64,000 nt of DNA from positions 310,001-374,000 of the forward strand of contig JBAOKB010000037.1 of the NCBI GenBank assembly GCA_037044905.1. The letters run 5' to 3'. The DNA is from Hortaea werneckii. Taxonomy: Eukaryota > Ascomycota > Dothideomycetes > Mycosphaerellales > Teratosphaeriaceae. Below the pieces are notes generated by a model that saw nothing but the letters and a program-made list of their open reading frames with translations, was not told the origin of the DNA and did no database searches. Both the position numbers and the translations under genes were made by a program. Shown piece by piece: positions 10,136 to 20,635 of the stretch. Position 1 is the first letter of the stretch. Every line of letters begins with the position of its first letter.

Positions 10136-12203
10136 ATGCCTTCGCCCATCCGCCGTTCTACCAGAGGCGCACCACCTGCCAAACCGACGCCGACTACGAA
10201 CTCCTCCTCCTCCTCCTCCCTTGCCACCTCAAAACAGCTTGACGCTTCCGCAAAGATCACATCCAACGGCCATAACAAGTCGGCATCACCACCTTCTCCA
10301 GCAAGCGACGAGATGAGCGAGCCTCCACGCCGCAGTCAACGGTCTCATCCCACACAGCATGATGAGGCTACACAAGACGATGACAATGTCCAGGAAGGGA
10401 ACGCAGAAGAGGAGGATGTAACGCGCTGTATATGTGGGCAGCAAGAATATCCAGGTCCTCCTCTAAGTGAAGCCTTCAACAATGTCGATCTTCAGAACGA
10501 CGATGCCGGTGGCCTATTCATCCAATGTGATGGCTGCAGCGTCTGGCAACACGGTGGGTGTGTCGGCATAGTTGAAGAATCATTGTGTCCGGAGAAGTAT
10601 TACTGCGAAGAGTGCAGACCAAAATTGCATGATCAACACACAGACGAAAGAGGGTACGTAGCACTTTCCCTAGTCCCCTTCAACATTACCAAACACGTGC
10701 TTTGGCACTGCCCGTGCGAAGATGGGTATTTGCGGCAAGAGATGGCAAAGCGCTTGCTCTGCGCAAAGCTTTCTTTCAACCTGCTTTCACGGACGCACCA
10801 TGCGCCTAAGCCGCTTTGGTTCTGCAGCATCATTCCCAAGCATGCCAGCCTATATCCACTATGGCACGCTACCACGAAGCATCCCAGCCGAGAGCGGCCG
10901 CGGCCAATGCGCAGAAGGCGATTGACAAATCGAATAGGCAACAGTACTCAATCTACCTTCCCGTCAACCCTCAGACCAAGCGCAAAGGTTCAGTCAGTAA
11001 GAGCGATGACAAAACAAAAAAGGAGCGCGATGCAGCGGCCATGCGCGCAGTGCAGATCCTGCGACAGGCCGTCGGCGGGGTACAATGAGGAGTAAAGAGC
11101 ATGACGATGAAGAGGAACAGCTGAGACGGGCTCTTGAAGAGAGCAGACGCGAGCAGGAAGGTTCCGGTAATGGTCGCAGAAACGGCAAGCGTGCTCGTGA
11201 CGAGAGCGAAGAGTGAGTAAAGTTGCTAGCCCGGCGTGCTCTGTGTAACCAGCGCTGACAGATTCTCAAGTGTCAAGCACGATAGCAAACGCCAAAGAAT
11301 ACTTGCCGAATCTCTAGCCGCTCTGTCACGGAATGCGACCATCGAAGACGATTCAGAGGAAGAAACACCAAGTGGGAGTAGGGGAAGAAAGCTAGGGCGG
11401 ATGCCCAGCAAACTGCAAGACAAGCAGAACTCCGAGAAAAGGAGAAAGAGCGCGAGAAGCAGCGCGCGGAGGCAGCTGGCAGAAGACAAGAGCGTGCAGG
11501 AAGACGACGCGGTGACGGTACGCAGGTTGACATGGCCGCCCGGTATGCAGAACTGACCGAGAGCATAGAACCCGATCCAGAGGAAACGCCTAAATTGAGT
11601 GCAAGCGCAAAGACGTCACCACCACCTTCATCACTCCCTCCGAGCCCACCTCCGCAAACGACCGTAGAAAGAGCACCACCCAAAAGAGGCCCAGGCAAGA
11701 AAACGAAGAAGCTAGGCAATAATCAGTACACAAAAGCGCGTGAACGGGATCTTGCTGCACAAGCTGCCGCCTCGTCACCGCATCATCGCAAACGAGCGTT
11801 GAACAATAATGGAGGCAGCAGTGGAGACGAGCAATTGCCGAACGGAGACAGCAATGAACCTCAAACCGGCAAAGGCAAGGGCAAAGGGAAGAACAAGGTC
11901 GCAAATGGCCATGCATCCGCGCAGGAGCCTAAAGAGTTGACAGTCCAAGAGATGGAGCGTGTGATCGACCGAATGTCTCTCTACATGCAGCAGAAGCAGA
12001 TCGAGATGGCTGGCGACCGCACACCACCCACAGCCGACGCTGGTGTGCCTGGAATGCCGGGAGGTGCCGTTCAACCTCCTACATCTGTTGCAACAGGAGA
12101 CGACGAGAGGCCGTTCGACGAGCTGAACAGTATGGAGCAAGCGGACCATATCCAGCGGAGCATCATGAAGTGGAAGGCGTTGTTTGGAGCTCATCCGGCT
12201 TGA
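10136..12203 (+). CDS. cti6: PHD-finger protein, Cti6-like subunit of the Rpd3L histone deacetylase complex
   Basis: About 578 aa. Three exons: 10136-10653, 10938-11212 and 11262-12203. The PHD finger shows CICG, CDGC, WQHGGCVG and YYCEECRP (about residues 98-160), the usual C4HC3 zinc-binding pattern that reads methylated H3K4. Exon 1 joins exon 2 to give ERGQQYSIYLPV, the segment that normally follows the finger. A Lys/Arg/Glu-rich region (DEEEQLRRALEESRREQ, then LREKEKEREKQRAEAAGRR) and the C-terminal NSMEQADHIQRSIMKWKALF match the family. Two one-base losses are needed: one near 11047-11049 (frame changes before SADPATGRRRG) and one in the AAA run at 11388-11390 (before KARADAQQ). With both restored the exons sum to whole codons. 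Intron 1 is long for this window (284 nt). Role in the complex is inferred from family membership. Confidence 0.85.
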
Positions 12204-12350
12204 GCACTTGGCTCGCCGGTCAAGACATCTTTTAATTCCTTTCTTGTGGCAATTGACTTCTGAAGTAAAACAAGCACCATCCAGCGGCGTGCTGTTTCCT
12301 GTAACTTTTCCCCTTTATCATAATCGGCATCGGCCGCTTCCACCTCTCTC
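12204..12350. other. Short convergent spacer
   Basis: 147 bases between the stop codons of the PHD gene and the DUF3605 gene. No feature seen. Confidence 0.4.
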
Positions 12351-13076
12351 TCATAAGTCCCTCCTCTCAGTCCATTTGGCTAGTTGCTCGGGAGCAACAT
12401 CACGCACCAGGACATGTACATGGTCAACGCCTCGTACGCTTTGCAAGCTCACCCAGTTCTTGAACCACTGCACCTGGTCCTTACCATTCGCCCCCAGCGG
12501 CCGAATGAAGAATTCCTCAATAAAGTCCTCGATCAGACGTCGAGACTCGGGCGTCACATCACCCTTTTCATCGTCGACGGGAATCGGCGTCTTGCTCCAG
12601 ACGAGTAGATGCTGGATCCCGGCTTCGAAGCCGTAGGGCCAGTCATTCACCAGGACGGCGAAATCGCGCGGGTCGGCGAAGGGGATGCTGGATCGGTGCT
12701 CGAAGTAGGGACCCTGGGCTGAGCGAGCGGGATCCGGTTGCCAATTTAATCGCTTCTGAATGACGTAGGGCAAAATGCCGCCGTAGGCTTGCTTGATGTT
12801 GTACGACCAGGCGAGGTAGCGTCGGAGGTCTGAGGGGAGGCGTTTTAACTGTTCGAGCGTGTTGGTGGCTGGTTTTGGTCGTTAGAGATGAAGTCATTTC
12901 TGGGTGTATTTAAGACGATGAGGGAAAGGTGGGCTTGTACCTATTATGTGCTTTAGGTCTTCCCAGGTGATGCGGTGGTACTCTTCGTCGGGTGTGGCGA
13001 GTACTTGGCGATCGATGGCTGTGAGAGGGAATGGAGGATCGTCAAGATTGATGTCTTCGGGTTTCACGTCCGCCAT
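12351..13076 (-). CDS. N-acetylglucosamine-induced protein 1-like (DUF3605)
   Basis: 217 aa from two exons, 12941-13076 and 12351-12868, split by a 72-nt intron (GTACAA to ACCAG). The splice joins DLKHII to ATNTLEQLKRLPSDLRRYL, restoring the family block that runs into LAWSYNIKQAYGGI and VIQKRLNW. Members begin with a short acidic leader followed by FPLTAIDR and DEEYHRITWEDLK, as here. A later block FAVLVNDWPYGFEAGIQHLLVW is also typical. The family is named for a yeast gene induced by N-acetylglucosamine; its biochemical role is unknown. Sizes sum to a whole number of codons. Divergent from the cytochrome b5 reductase gene. Confidence 0.88.
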
Positions 13077-13531
13077 TTTGATGCGCAGTCCTCAAAGTGA
13101 TTGAGCAGTGATCTCTTCGGACAGCACTCATGCGTTCGGTCTAGGTCGTTCGTCGAAGGCGCGGTACCTTTCCGGGGTGAAAGTGGGGGACTCATCGTCT
13201 GGAATGGTAATAACGTGCAAGGGTTCGTTCCTTGCTATGTGATGCGTGCCTTCCCGATTCGTCGACCTCCTTGCCATGGTCTTTATCTACAATGATTGCA
13301 CACTGTAGTGTGAAGCGGGTGGCTGCACTGCAACAAACCAGCAGGTCAAATCACCAGGTAACCACGGAAACTCTTTCCGTTCTCGGCCATTTCAACCCCG
13401 CCAGCGCCCGAACAGTGGGCTGATCGGCAAGCTGCTGCTGTGGGGTCCAGCTCAGGGAATTTCTATTTGAATGTTGACACAACCTACCACGCCCAGCAAC
13501 GCCGTCCTCACCTCACTTGCAACCACTCAGC
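13077..13531. promoter_or_regulatory. Divergent promoter region of DUF3605 and cytochrome b5 reductase genes
   Basis: 455 bases between two divergent starts. No coding potential or clear regulatory motif that I can name. Confidence 0.5.
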
Positions 13532-14657
13532 ATGGCCGATAAGGGCAAAGCGGCCGTCACGGCTGCCACTGACGTGTTTGGTGGCAAGCAAACCGCAAAG
13601 CCTACCGGACCCTTCGCACCGCAGTACATTACCTTCGTGTACATTCCGTCTGCCATTCTCATAGCCGGCACAGCCCTCCTGAACGTAGCATGGACGCCAT
13701 ATGCTGTTGCAGTAGCCGCCGCTCTGGGAGGTTACCAATTCTACGCCAACCGTCAGTTTCCGCCCCGGACACCTTCTCCCTATCTATGAGCAATTGCTGA
13801 CATGTGAGAAGAGGAACGCAAGGTCCTCGACCCTACGAAGTTCCAGGAGTTCCCGCTCACTGAGAAGACGATCATCTCGCACAACACCGCAATCTACCGT
13901 TTCAAGCTTCCCACCGCGAACAGCATCCTCGGCCTGCCCATTGGACAGCACATCTCGCTCGGCGCAACTCTGGATGTCAAGGACCCAAAGACGGAGCAAG
14001 TGAAGACGCAGGAGGTAGTGCGTTCGTACACGCCAATCAGCTCAGATGTCACGCCTGGCCACTTTGACCTGCTGATCAAGTCGTACCCGACGGGCAACAT
14101 CAGTAGGCATCTCGCTACTCTCAAGATCGGAGACACCATGAGCGTCAAGGGCCCCAAGGGCGCGATGGTCTACACGCCAAACATGGTGCGACGCTTTGGC
14201 ATGATCGCCGGCGGGACCGGCATTACGCCCATGTTGCAGATTGTGCGTGCCATTGTGCGGGGCAGGAACAAGGGCGATAAGACGGAGATCAACTTGATCT
14301 TCGCCAATGTGGACGAGAAGGATATTCTGCTCAAGGAGGACATCGATCAGCTCGCGGATGAGGACACCAAGTTCAACGTGTACTACGTGCTTAACAACCC
14401 GCCAGAAGGCTGGAAGGGCGGCGTTGGATTCGTGACTGCTGACATGATCAAGGTATGTCCTATCTTTAAAAGACTTGGAGAGCAGACCGAGCTGACATTG
14501 TTGTTTAGGAGCATTTCCCGGCACCGGCAAAGGATATCAAGATCCTGATCTGCGGTCCACCGCCCATGGTCAGCGCTATGAAGAAGGCCACAGAGTCCCT
14601 GGGTACGACAAGGCCAGGCCGGTCAGCAAGCTTGAGGACATGGTGTTTTGCTTCTAG
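13532..14657 (+). CDS. cbr1: NADH-cytochrome b5 reductase
   Basis: FAD enzyme that passes electrons from NADH to cytochrome b5, supporting lipid desaturation and sterol synthesis; this form is anchored by an N-terminal helix (ITFVYIPSAILIAGTALLNVAW). About 337 aa from exons 13532-13751, 13809-14452 and 14509-14657. FAD-binding motif RSYTPIS, flavin loop GNISRHL, NADH-binding GMIAGGTGITPMLQI, and ICGPPPMV near the C-terminus are all present. Splicing at 13752-13808 gives YANQEERKVLDP. Near the end the frame runs off as SLGTTRPGRS, whereas one base more in the GGG run at 14601-14603 gives SLGYDKARPVSKLEDMVFCF and a stop, the standard family C-terminus. The start at 13532 (MADKGK) is preferred over an ATG five codons upstream. 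Confidence 0.93.
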
Positions 14658-17600
14658 GCGCATACCCGGTAAACTTGGAGGTCGTAGCTGGCACGTACGT
14701 GCATTCTGTAGGTTGGCACAATCTAAGGAAGATGAAAGCACATGGACACAAGGCGGATTCGCAGGCTTCTTCAAGGCGTGGGAACAAATGCCCACCAGGT
14801 TGCTACATAGCTACTATGAACCTGTGGAAGCGGTGACAAGGGCGGTCGGCAGCAGCGTGCAGCACGCAGTTTCATGGGAAGGTAGACTGTAGCGAGGTCT
14901 ATTTCCTTACGGCAAGGCGGAATCCCAACAATGGTTCAATTTCTTGATAGACGCTATCAGATGGCTGTTTTGATAATGACTTTGTAATACTATGTATCTC
15001 CCAGTGACAGTGGTGGAGAGCTTCACCAGCTATTGGTTGAAATTGATGGTTGACCCATTCAAAATTGATCAGCGGGAACCATACTCACGGTACTGTATGC
15101 TGTCCGTCGCCGACAGGATTCATACAGCGGGGGAAATGCATTGCACGTGTCGAGCTTTTCCATTGAGGCCCACTCCAATCTGTAGTGATCGCTTACATCT
15201 CTATGATTGTGTTTGCTTAGTGGGAGTGTAGGAATACCGACACGGCCTTTCGGCCACGATCTCCTACAACGCACCCGGAGCTGACCCCGGAGCTCAAACC
15301 TGGGGGGTTTGTCTCGATGCATCTCTTACAGGTCCGAGGAGGATAGCACCTTCTCATCGCATATCGTTTTTATACTGTGCTGATATCATCGGTTGCTCGC
15401 GAACATAGCACAATTAATTGTTTGAAATTAAACATCGCAGCGCTATTCAACACGATGAAATCTTGTTCGCTCTAGATGCTGTGCCCAACGGCAGATTTCC
15501 GAAGCTCTTGGTCAGAATTGGGAGGCGACCTTGCTCTGGTGGTCCTTGACCGACAGCAGTGAGTGCTTGGTTTTGGCTGGCGGTCTATCGCACAATGTCC
15601 CATTCGAGACACGTATACAGTCTCCAGCGGCCTTCGCTACCGCAGCGCGTCGCGACCAGCGCGACATGATAAGACCACAGCTTGAATTTCCAATGAAGGA
15701 GCCCGTTGTTAGAGACTGGTTTGCACAGCGGAGGCTGCGGAGTCGATCCGCTTGAGCACATTTGTTTGCGGCAAACCCAAGGAATACTGGACGCTTTGTA
15801 TCTGGCCCACCGTCAAAGTGATCCATGGCCGAGGAGAACGAGTTAGAGGGAGGGTTTTCGCAAGCTCAGAAGCCCTGATGCTCCGCACTCTTGTTCGCGT
15901 TCACCTGGCTAGCCATGATAGGTCAGCCCAGTTGGAACCGTGTCAGAGCAAGAGGCAGGTCGTCTAGTCTGGCCACTGAATATCTGCGAGCTTGTGAGTG
16001 TCTTGCGGCCCGCAATGTCGAAAGCAGAGGCCTTCATTCAAGCGCCTTGCCTTGCCACGACATTGTCTACTCCGCAACCTAGAGCACTGTGCTTACCTTA
16101 TGACGGTCCATACGCATGCATGCCACGGCTAAAGGTTCGAGAGCTCAGCGCTGACATGAACACGGGCAGCCATCGGGTGACAGCGTGGCTTGGTCATACT
16201 GGGAATGGATATCCAAAGCATGGTCCTGATATTTCGCTCGAAATGGCACGGGCAGACTTACAGAGCGGAAATCATGGGACGCCCGCGGTCTGACAGGCGC
16301 CAGATAGCCACCACCAACTTGGCAAGAACCGTCGACGGGAAGTGCCACGATCACAAGGATTGACGGGCGGCCACATCTTTGTTGCGTTACCAAAGAGGTC
16401 TGCCCTGGGTCTGGCTCATTTCGCCGCTAGATCACCGAAGTCCTTACCTAGGTGTTCGTCTTCATCAGCTATACAGCCTGACCCTCGTGACGCTGTTCCA
16501 TACCCAAGGATAGGGTCTTGCTTCCGCTGCCCTTCCTGCTCATCATGTCCCCAGCGCTGCACCCAACGCGCATGCATTGCACGGTCGCCGTCAACGCAGG
16601 ATCCTCCACACATGCGATCTTTTCTCCCACGTTGCGGACTGCAACCGACAGGCCAGCTCCAGCCTGTTCAATGTCCGGCGATCCACCTCTTGCTGTGCCA
16701 TCTGCGGCAATCATGTTGGACGGTAGTGGCTCGTACTGTGTCCAGATCGGCCTTGAGGTGAAGTAGACAGCTCGTGATTCGGTGTTGTCACGTTGCGGAG
16801 ACTGCATCCGTCGCTGCTACTGGCTAGAAAGCGCGTGGCATCTCAACGCCGGTACGACTGCAAGGAGCTATGTTCGAGCAAATTACTGAGAGGAGGATGC
16901 TAAAATATGCCATTGTCATTGACTGCCGCTCGTCGTACAGCTCCAGCGCACAGCCTAAATCCTGGACGGCAGTTGGCTTGCTCAGGGGACAACGAACGCT
17001 TTAAAGCCATCGATCTAGGCTGAGGAATGGCGAGAGTAACGTAGAGGGCTTCGTACGCAGCAAAGGCTCGCATTGGCCTGGTGAAGCTGTGGGATAGCTA
17101 AGCATACCGAGGTGGTGAACTTGCAGGCTTCGAGTCACGTGAAGTTCGAACGACGAGCTCTGCCTTTCGAGCGTTGCTGTCCTTGATAAATGCCGTCCAG
17201 ATTGCGGATATCAGCATAATGGCAAGCGCTGAAAGGCAGAGAAAATAATGGGAACGGATTGTGGATGGTAAGAAGAAATTCGCTCGCTGAGCAACCATTG
17301 ACATCGAAGCAGCTTATTACTTTTGGACAGATGGACATAGGACAAACGATACCCGGATCGCCTGGCGACGGCGAAAAGCGTACACCGACCACGGATGCCG
17401 TCACTCATACTTTCTCGACGTGCGGCAGCATTCAATCCAAGCCGGCCCAAGGAGTCGAGGGCAAAGTTGCAGGCTTTGTAGCAGTTTGAGTCTACGGTCA
17501 GGCTTGCAACGGCTCAAGATCTTCTACAATGAATGACCACACCATCTGAGGTTGCAGCTCCCAGCAGGTCTGCCTGTCAAAAGTAGACGTGTGTGCCGGC

Positions 17601-18684
17601 CGGTGCACAGGTGGTTATCAAGGATGCTGCATAACCGCCAAATCGGCCCAGACGCTTAAGCGGCAAAACGGCTGACCTGGCTCGATGGCGACGGTGCTTT
17701 CTCCGGAGTGTATCGTCAGATCCACGAGCCCCATCCGGCACTGCGACACGCTAGGCCTTTACACAAGTCGTGTACTTGCGGAACAAGACGTGTAGCAGGT
17801 GCAGACGGGGCAGAATAGCACCGCTTACCCTCCTCTTGAGCCCTGTTACCAGCCTTGGTGAGCTTGCTCAACGTCAGTGGAAGGTGGCGACAGACCTGCC
17901 TGTGGTCGTCACTTTCTACTTCGTTTGCCGTTCACCCTCTTTGCACGCTCAGAAGAGGCTGGGAACGGCCGAGCTGTGTGAATAAAGAGGATACAGACTC
18001 TGGCAACTCGAGTCCAATGCCAAGGAAGGGGGAAATCGAGAATACCGTGCCCTGCTTCTTCTTTGCCCGGAGATACTGCTTCAAGGACATTTCCAGATTT
18101 GTGAGGATACCGTGAGGCTCAAGCAAATAGCCTTTTGTGGTCCGCTGTCATCGCTCGCCTGTGTCGTGTAATTGCAGAGGGAAACAGATTCATTCCCTCT
18201 CGGACTCCACCAGGCCCATTGTTTGCTTCGCTCGCCACATGATTCCCTCTGAAGCAAAAGCGATCCATGTTGAGCAAGCCGCCACAGAAGGCACCACTTC
18301 AGTCAAGTCACAGGACAGGAGATATGTCAGCTAAGGTGAGAAGGTGTTACTCGATTGGCTGGCCGCTGATCAACCGCTGATGTCCGGACAGTAGGTCGGA
18401 TGCGCCTTTGAAGTTGTACCCTGACGCCAAATCTCCGGCTTCAAGTATTTTGCTAAGAAAGCACTTCCGAATTTAAGAGTCACTCCTGACGATTTGATGC
18501 TCTGCAGCAAGCGGCAACTGGACCAGGCTCTTTGTCGCGTGGGACCTTCGCGCCAGCGCAGTCAAGAACCTGTGACGCTACCGCTTGAGTGCTGCTGACG
18601 AAGAGAGCTTTCGAACAGGCCGGTGTGGCAGGGGGTTAGCCGCCTGGACTATCACTATAGGATCGCAAGACAACATCAGACGAG
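14658..18684. other. Gene-poor region of 4.0 kb
   Basis: The longest stretch without a supported gene. Short overlapping frames occur on both strands (for example around 16342-16807), but none shows a domain, splice-joined continuity or start context I can defend. Base composition does not look strongly AT-biased, so a RIP-degraded repeat is not evident by eye. One near-copy of the TACCTAGGTA motif lies at 16445. An RNA gene or rapidly evolving small gene is possible but unsupported. Confidence 0.4.
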
Positions 18685-19839
18685 ATGAGCGGATCAAACC
18701 CGCCCAGTAATTCCTCCTGGGCCACCTACACCCACGCCCAGCTTCACCAGGTCTACGACCGCATCAAGCTTCCCAACAAGTATCGCTATGAGCCTGGCCA
18801 ATTCAGTCGCGAGGTCGTAAGGCATCGCGATGGCATGGGTTTCTTATCGGCCCTGCAACGGCACATGCTAGCCTCTGTGCCGTTTGAGAACCTGGACATG
18901 CACTACTCGCAGCAGCATCACATTTCGATCAACGCCGAACATCTGTTCAACAAGATTGTGCGGTCGGGCAGCGGAAGAGGGGGCTATTGCATAGAGAATG
19001 GCGTCTTTCTGGGCACTGTGCTACGTAGTCTGGGCTTTGAGGTGGTAAGTGTTAGATCTGGACCCAAGAGATCCACACCCTCTCCTCGGACGCACAAGCG
19101 AGCAGGCATTTCGATGGAAGTCTGATTAAAACGTTCTTCGTAGACTAGTGTTGGTGCGCGCATCAACCTGCAAAGCCATCCGACTATCGACGAAGACTCA
19201 CCTACCCTCCCTTCCTTTGGCGGCTGGTCGCACGTCGTCCACCTTGTCACTCTCCGAGGCGAAATCTACATGGTCGACGTCGGCTTCGGCGCCGGCGGGC
19301 CCACACGTCCACTGCTGTTAGAAGAAGGCACGCCGACGTTGAACTTGAGACCGAACGAGACCGTCCGATTGCGCAGAGACTACGCTCATCCAGAACCGCC
19401 TTCGACGGTCAGCCAAACCCGGCATCTGAACGAGGAACACAAGGTCTGGTTCCTTGAGCGATGCCTCGCCGGCAACGACAACGAACAGTTGAACACGCCG
19501 TGGGTGTGCGTGTACTGCTTCTCCGACAAGCTGTCCTTCCTGCCGCAGGACTTTGAGGTCATGTCATGGTTCGCAAGTACGCACCGCACGAGCTTCTTCA
19601 CGTACCGGGTGATTGCTAGTCGGTACCTGCTGGACTGGGCGGCGGAAGAGCTGATGGGACACGTGTTGCTGTATGAGGATCGCGTGCTAAGAATGGAGAA
19701 TGGCGAAGAGGTGTTGGTGGAGGAGTTGAGAAGCGAGAGGCAGCGGGTGGAGGCGCTGCAGAAATGGATCGGTATCAGCTTGAGCACGGCGCAGATCGAA
19801 GGCATCAAAGGCACGGTTACGGAGATACAAGGCAATTGA
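18685..19839 (+). CDS. Arylamine N-acetyltransferase, copy 1
   Basis: Cytosolic enzyme that transfers an acyl group from acetyl- or malonyl-CoA to arylamines and related xenobiotics. 351 aa from exons 18685-19044 and 19144-19839 (99-nt intron, GTAAGT to CGTAG, phase 0). The catalytic triad is visible: Cys in GRGGYCIENG, His in GGWSHVVHLV and Asp in MVDVGFGAGG. The N-terminal block LQRHMLASVPFENLDMHYS is typical (LHxxhhxxhPFENLDhH in the family). No frame breaks. In Fusarium some NATs are N-malonyltransferases that detoxify plant benzoxazolinones; whether this copy does so cannot be told. A second, divergent NAT lies 12 kb away at 31306-32328. Confidence 0.93.
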
Positions 19840-20635
19840 TGATCGTTGTTGTTGAAGATGCCGTGGTCGAAACAGGAACAGATGGTACAGCACTGTTGTT
19901 GACTTGGTGAGTGGATGAGGATTCAGGCACAGGAGACGCCGGATGACGATGATGACCGCATGATGAACGAGCAAAACTTGGTGTCCTAATGGCCTATATG
20001 CGACATTACGGTAGTTAGCTAGCCTTGGTCTCGAAACCCCTGTTGCAGTATTCTTTACCTGCCGGGCCTGTATGTTCTTGACATGCTTGATAGGAAGATG
20101 ATGTTTCGTGTAACATGTATCTGCTACATGTGAGACGTACGGCATGTAGAGCAGCAAACAGATGACCAGGCAGCTTCTGCAAACCATTTCTTAATAAAGT
20201 ACTCAAAGCGCATCTCATGCCAAGGTAAATATTGATCCCAATGCCCAGGTCAAAGCCTCCTAAAAATGCATACCAAAACCGTCTCACCATTTCTTTGATG
20301 CCAAAAAGCTTTATGCCATTTCCATGCCACCCCTGACGCCATGCTTGCAAAGGACGAACCGCTTCCTATTTCCCATCCCGCTCCTGCTTCTCATGCAAAT
20401 AAAACAAAAAGTCCCTGTTCATGATGCTGCAGGTCTTCAGTTCGCAAGTCCTTCACGAACGTCCATCATCGAAGCGGATAGGAGACCAATGTGTCCGCTC
20501 AAGGACCAGACATCTCCTGCTCTTTCACATGCTGCAAACTTCATCACGAACTTTCGTGCTCAAGGTCGAATCCAAGTCGAAGATCCCCACATACCCATCA
20601 GCAGCTTCGATATCGAGCGACAGGGCGAGGCGGCG
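19840..20635. other. Convergent intergenic region
   Basis: About 800 bases between the stops of NAT copy 1 and Cdc27. No gene supported; probably 3' UTRs. Confidence 0.4.

Noticed and set aside
16145..16761. Candidate genes in the 14.7-18.7 kb block
   Set aside because: Frames overlap on opposite strands, lack splice-joined continuity and show no recognisable domain.
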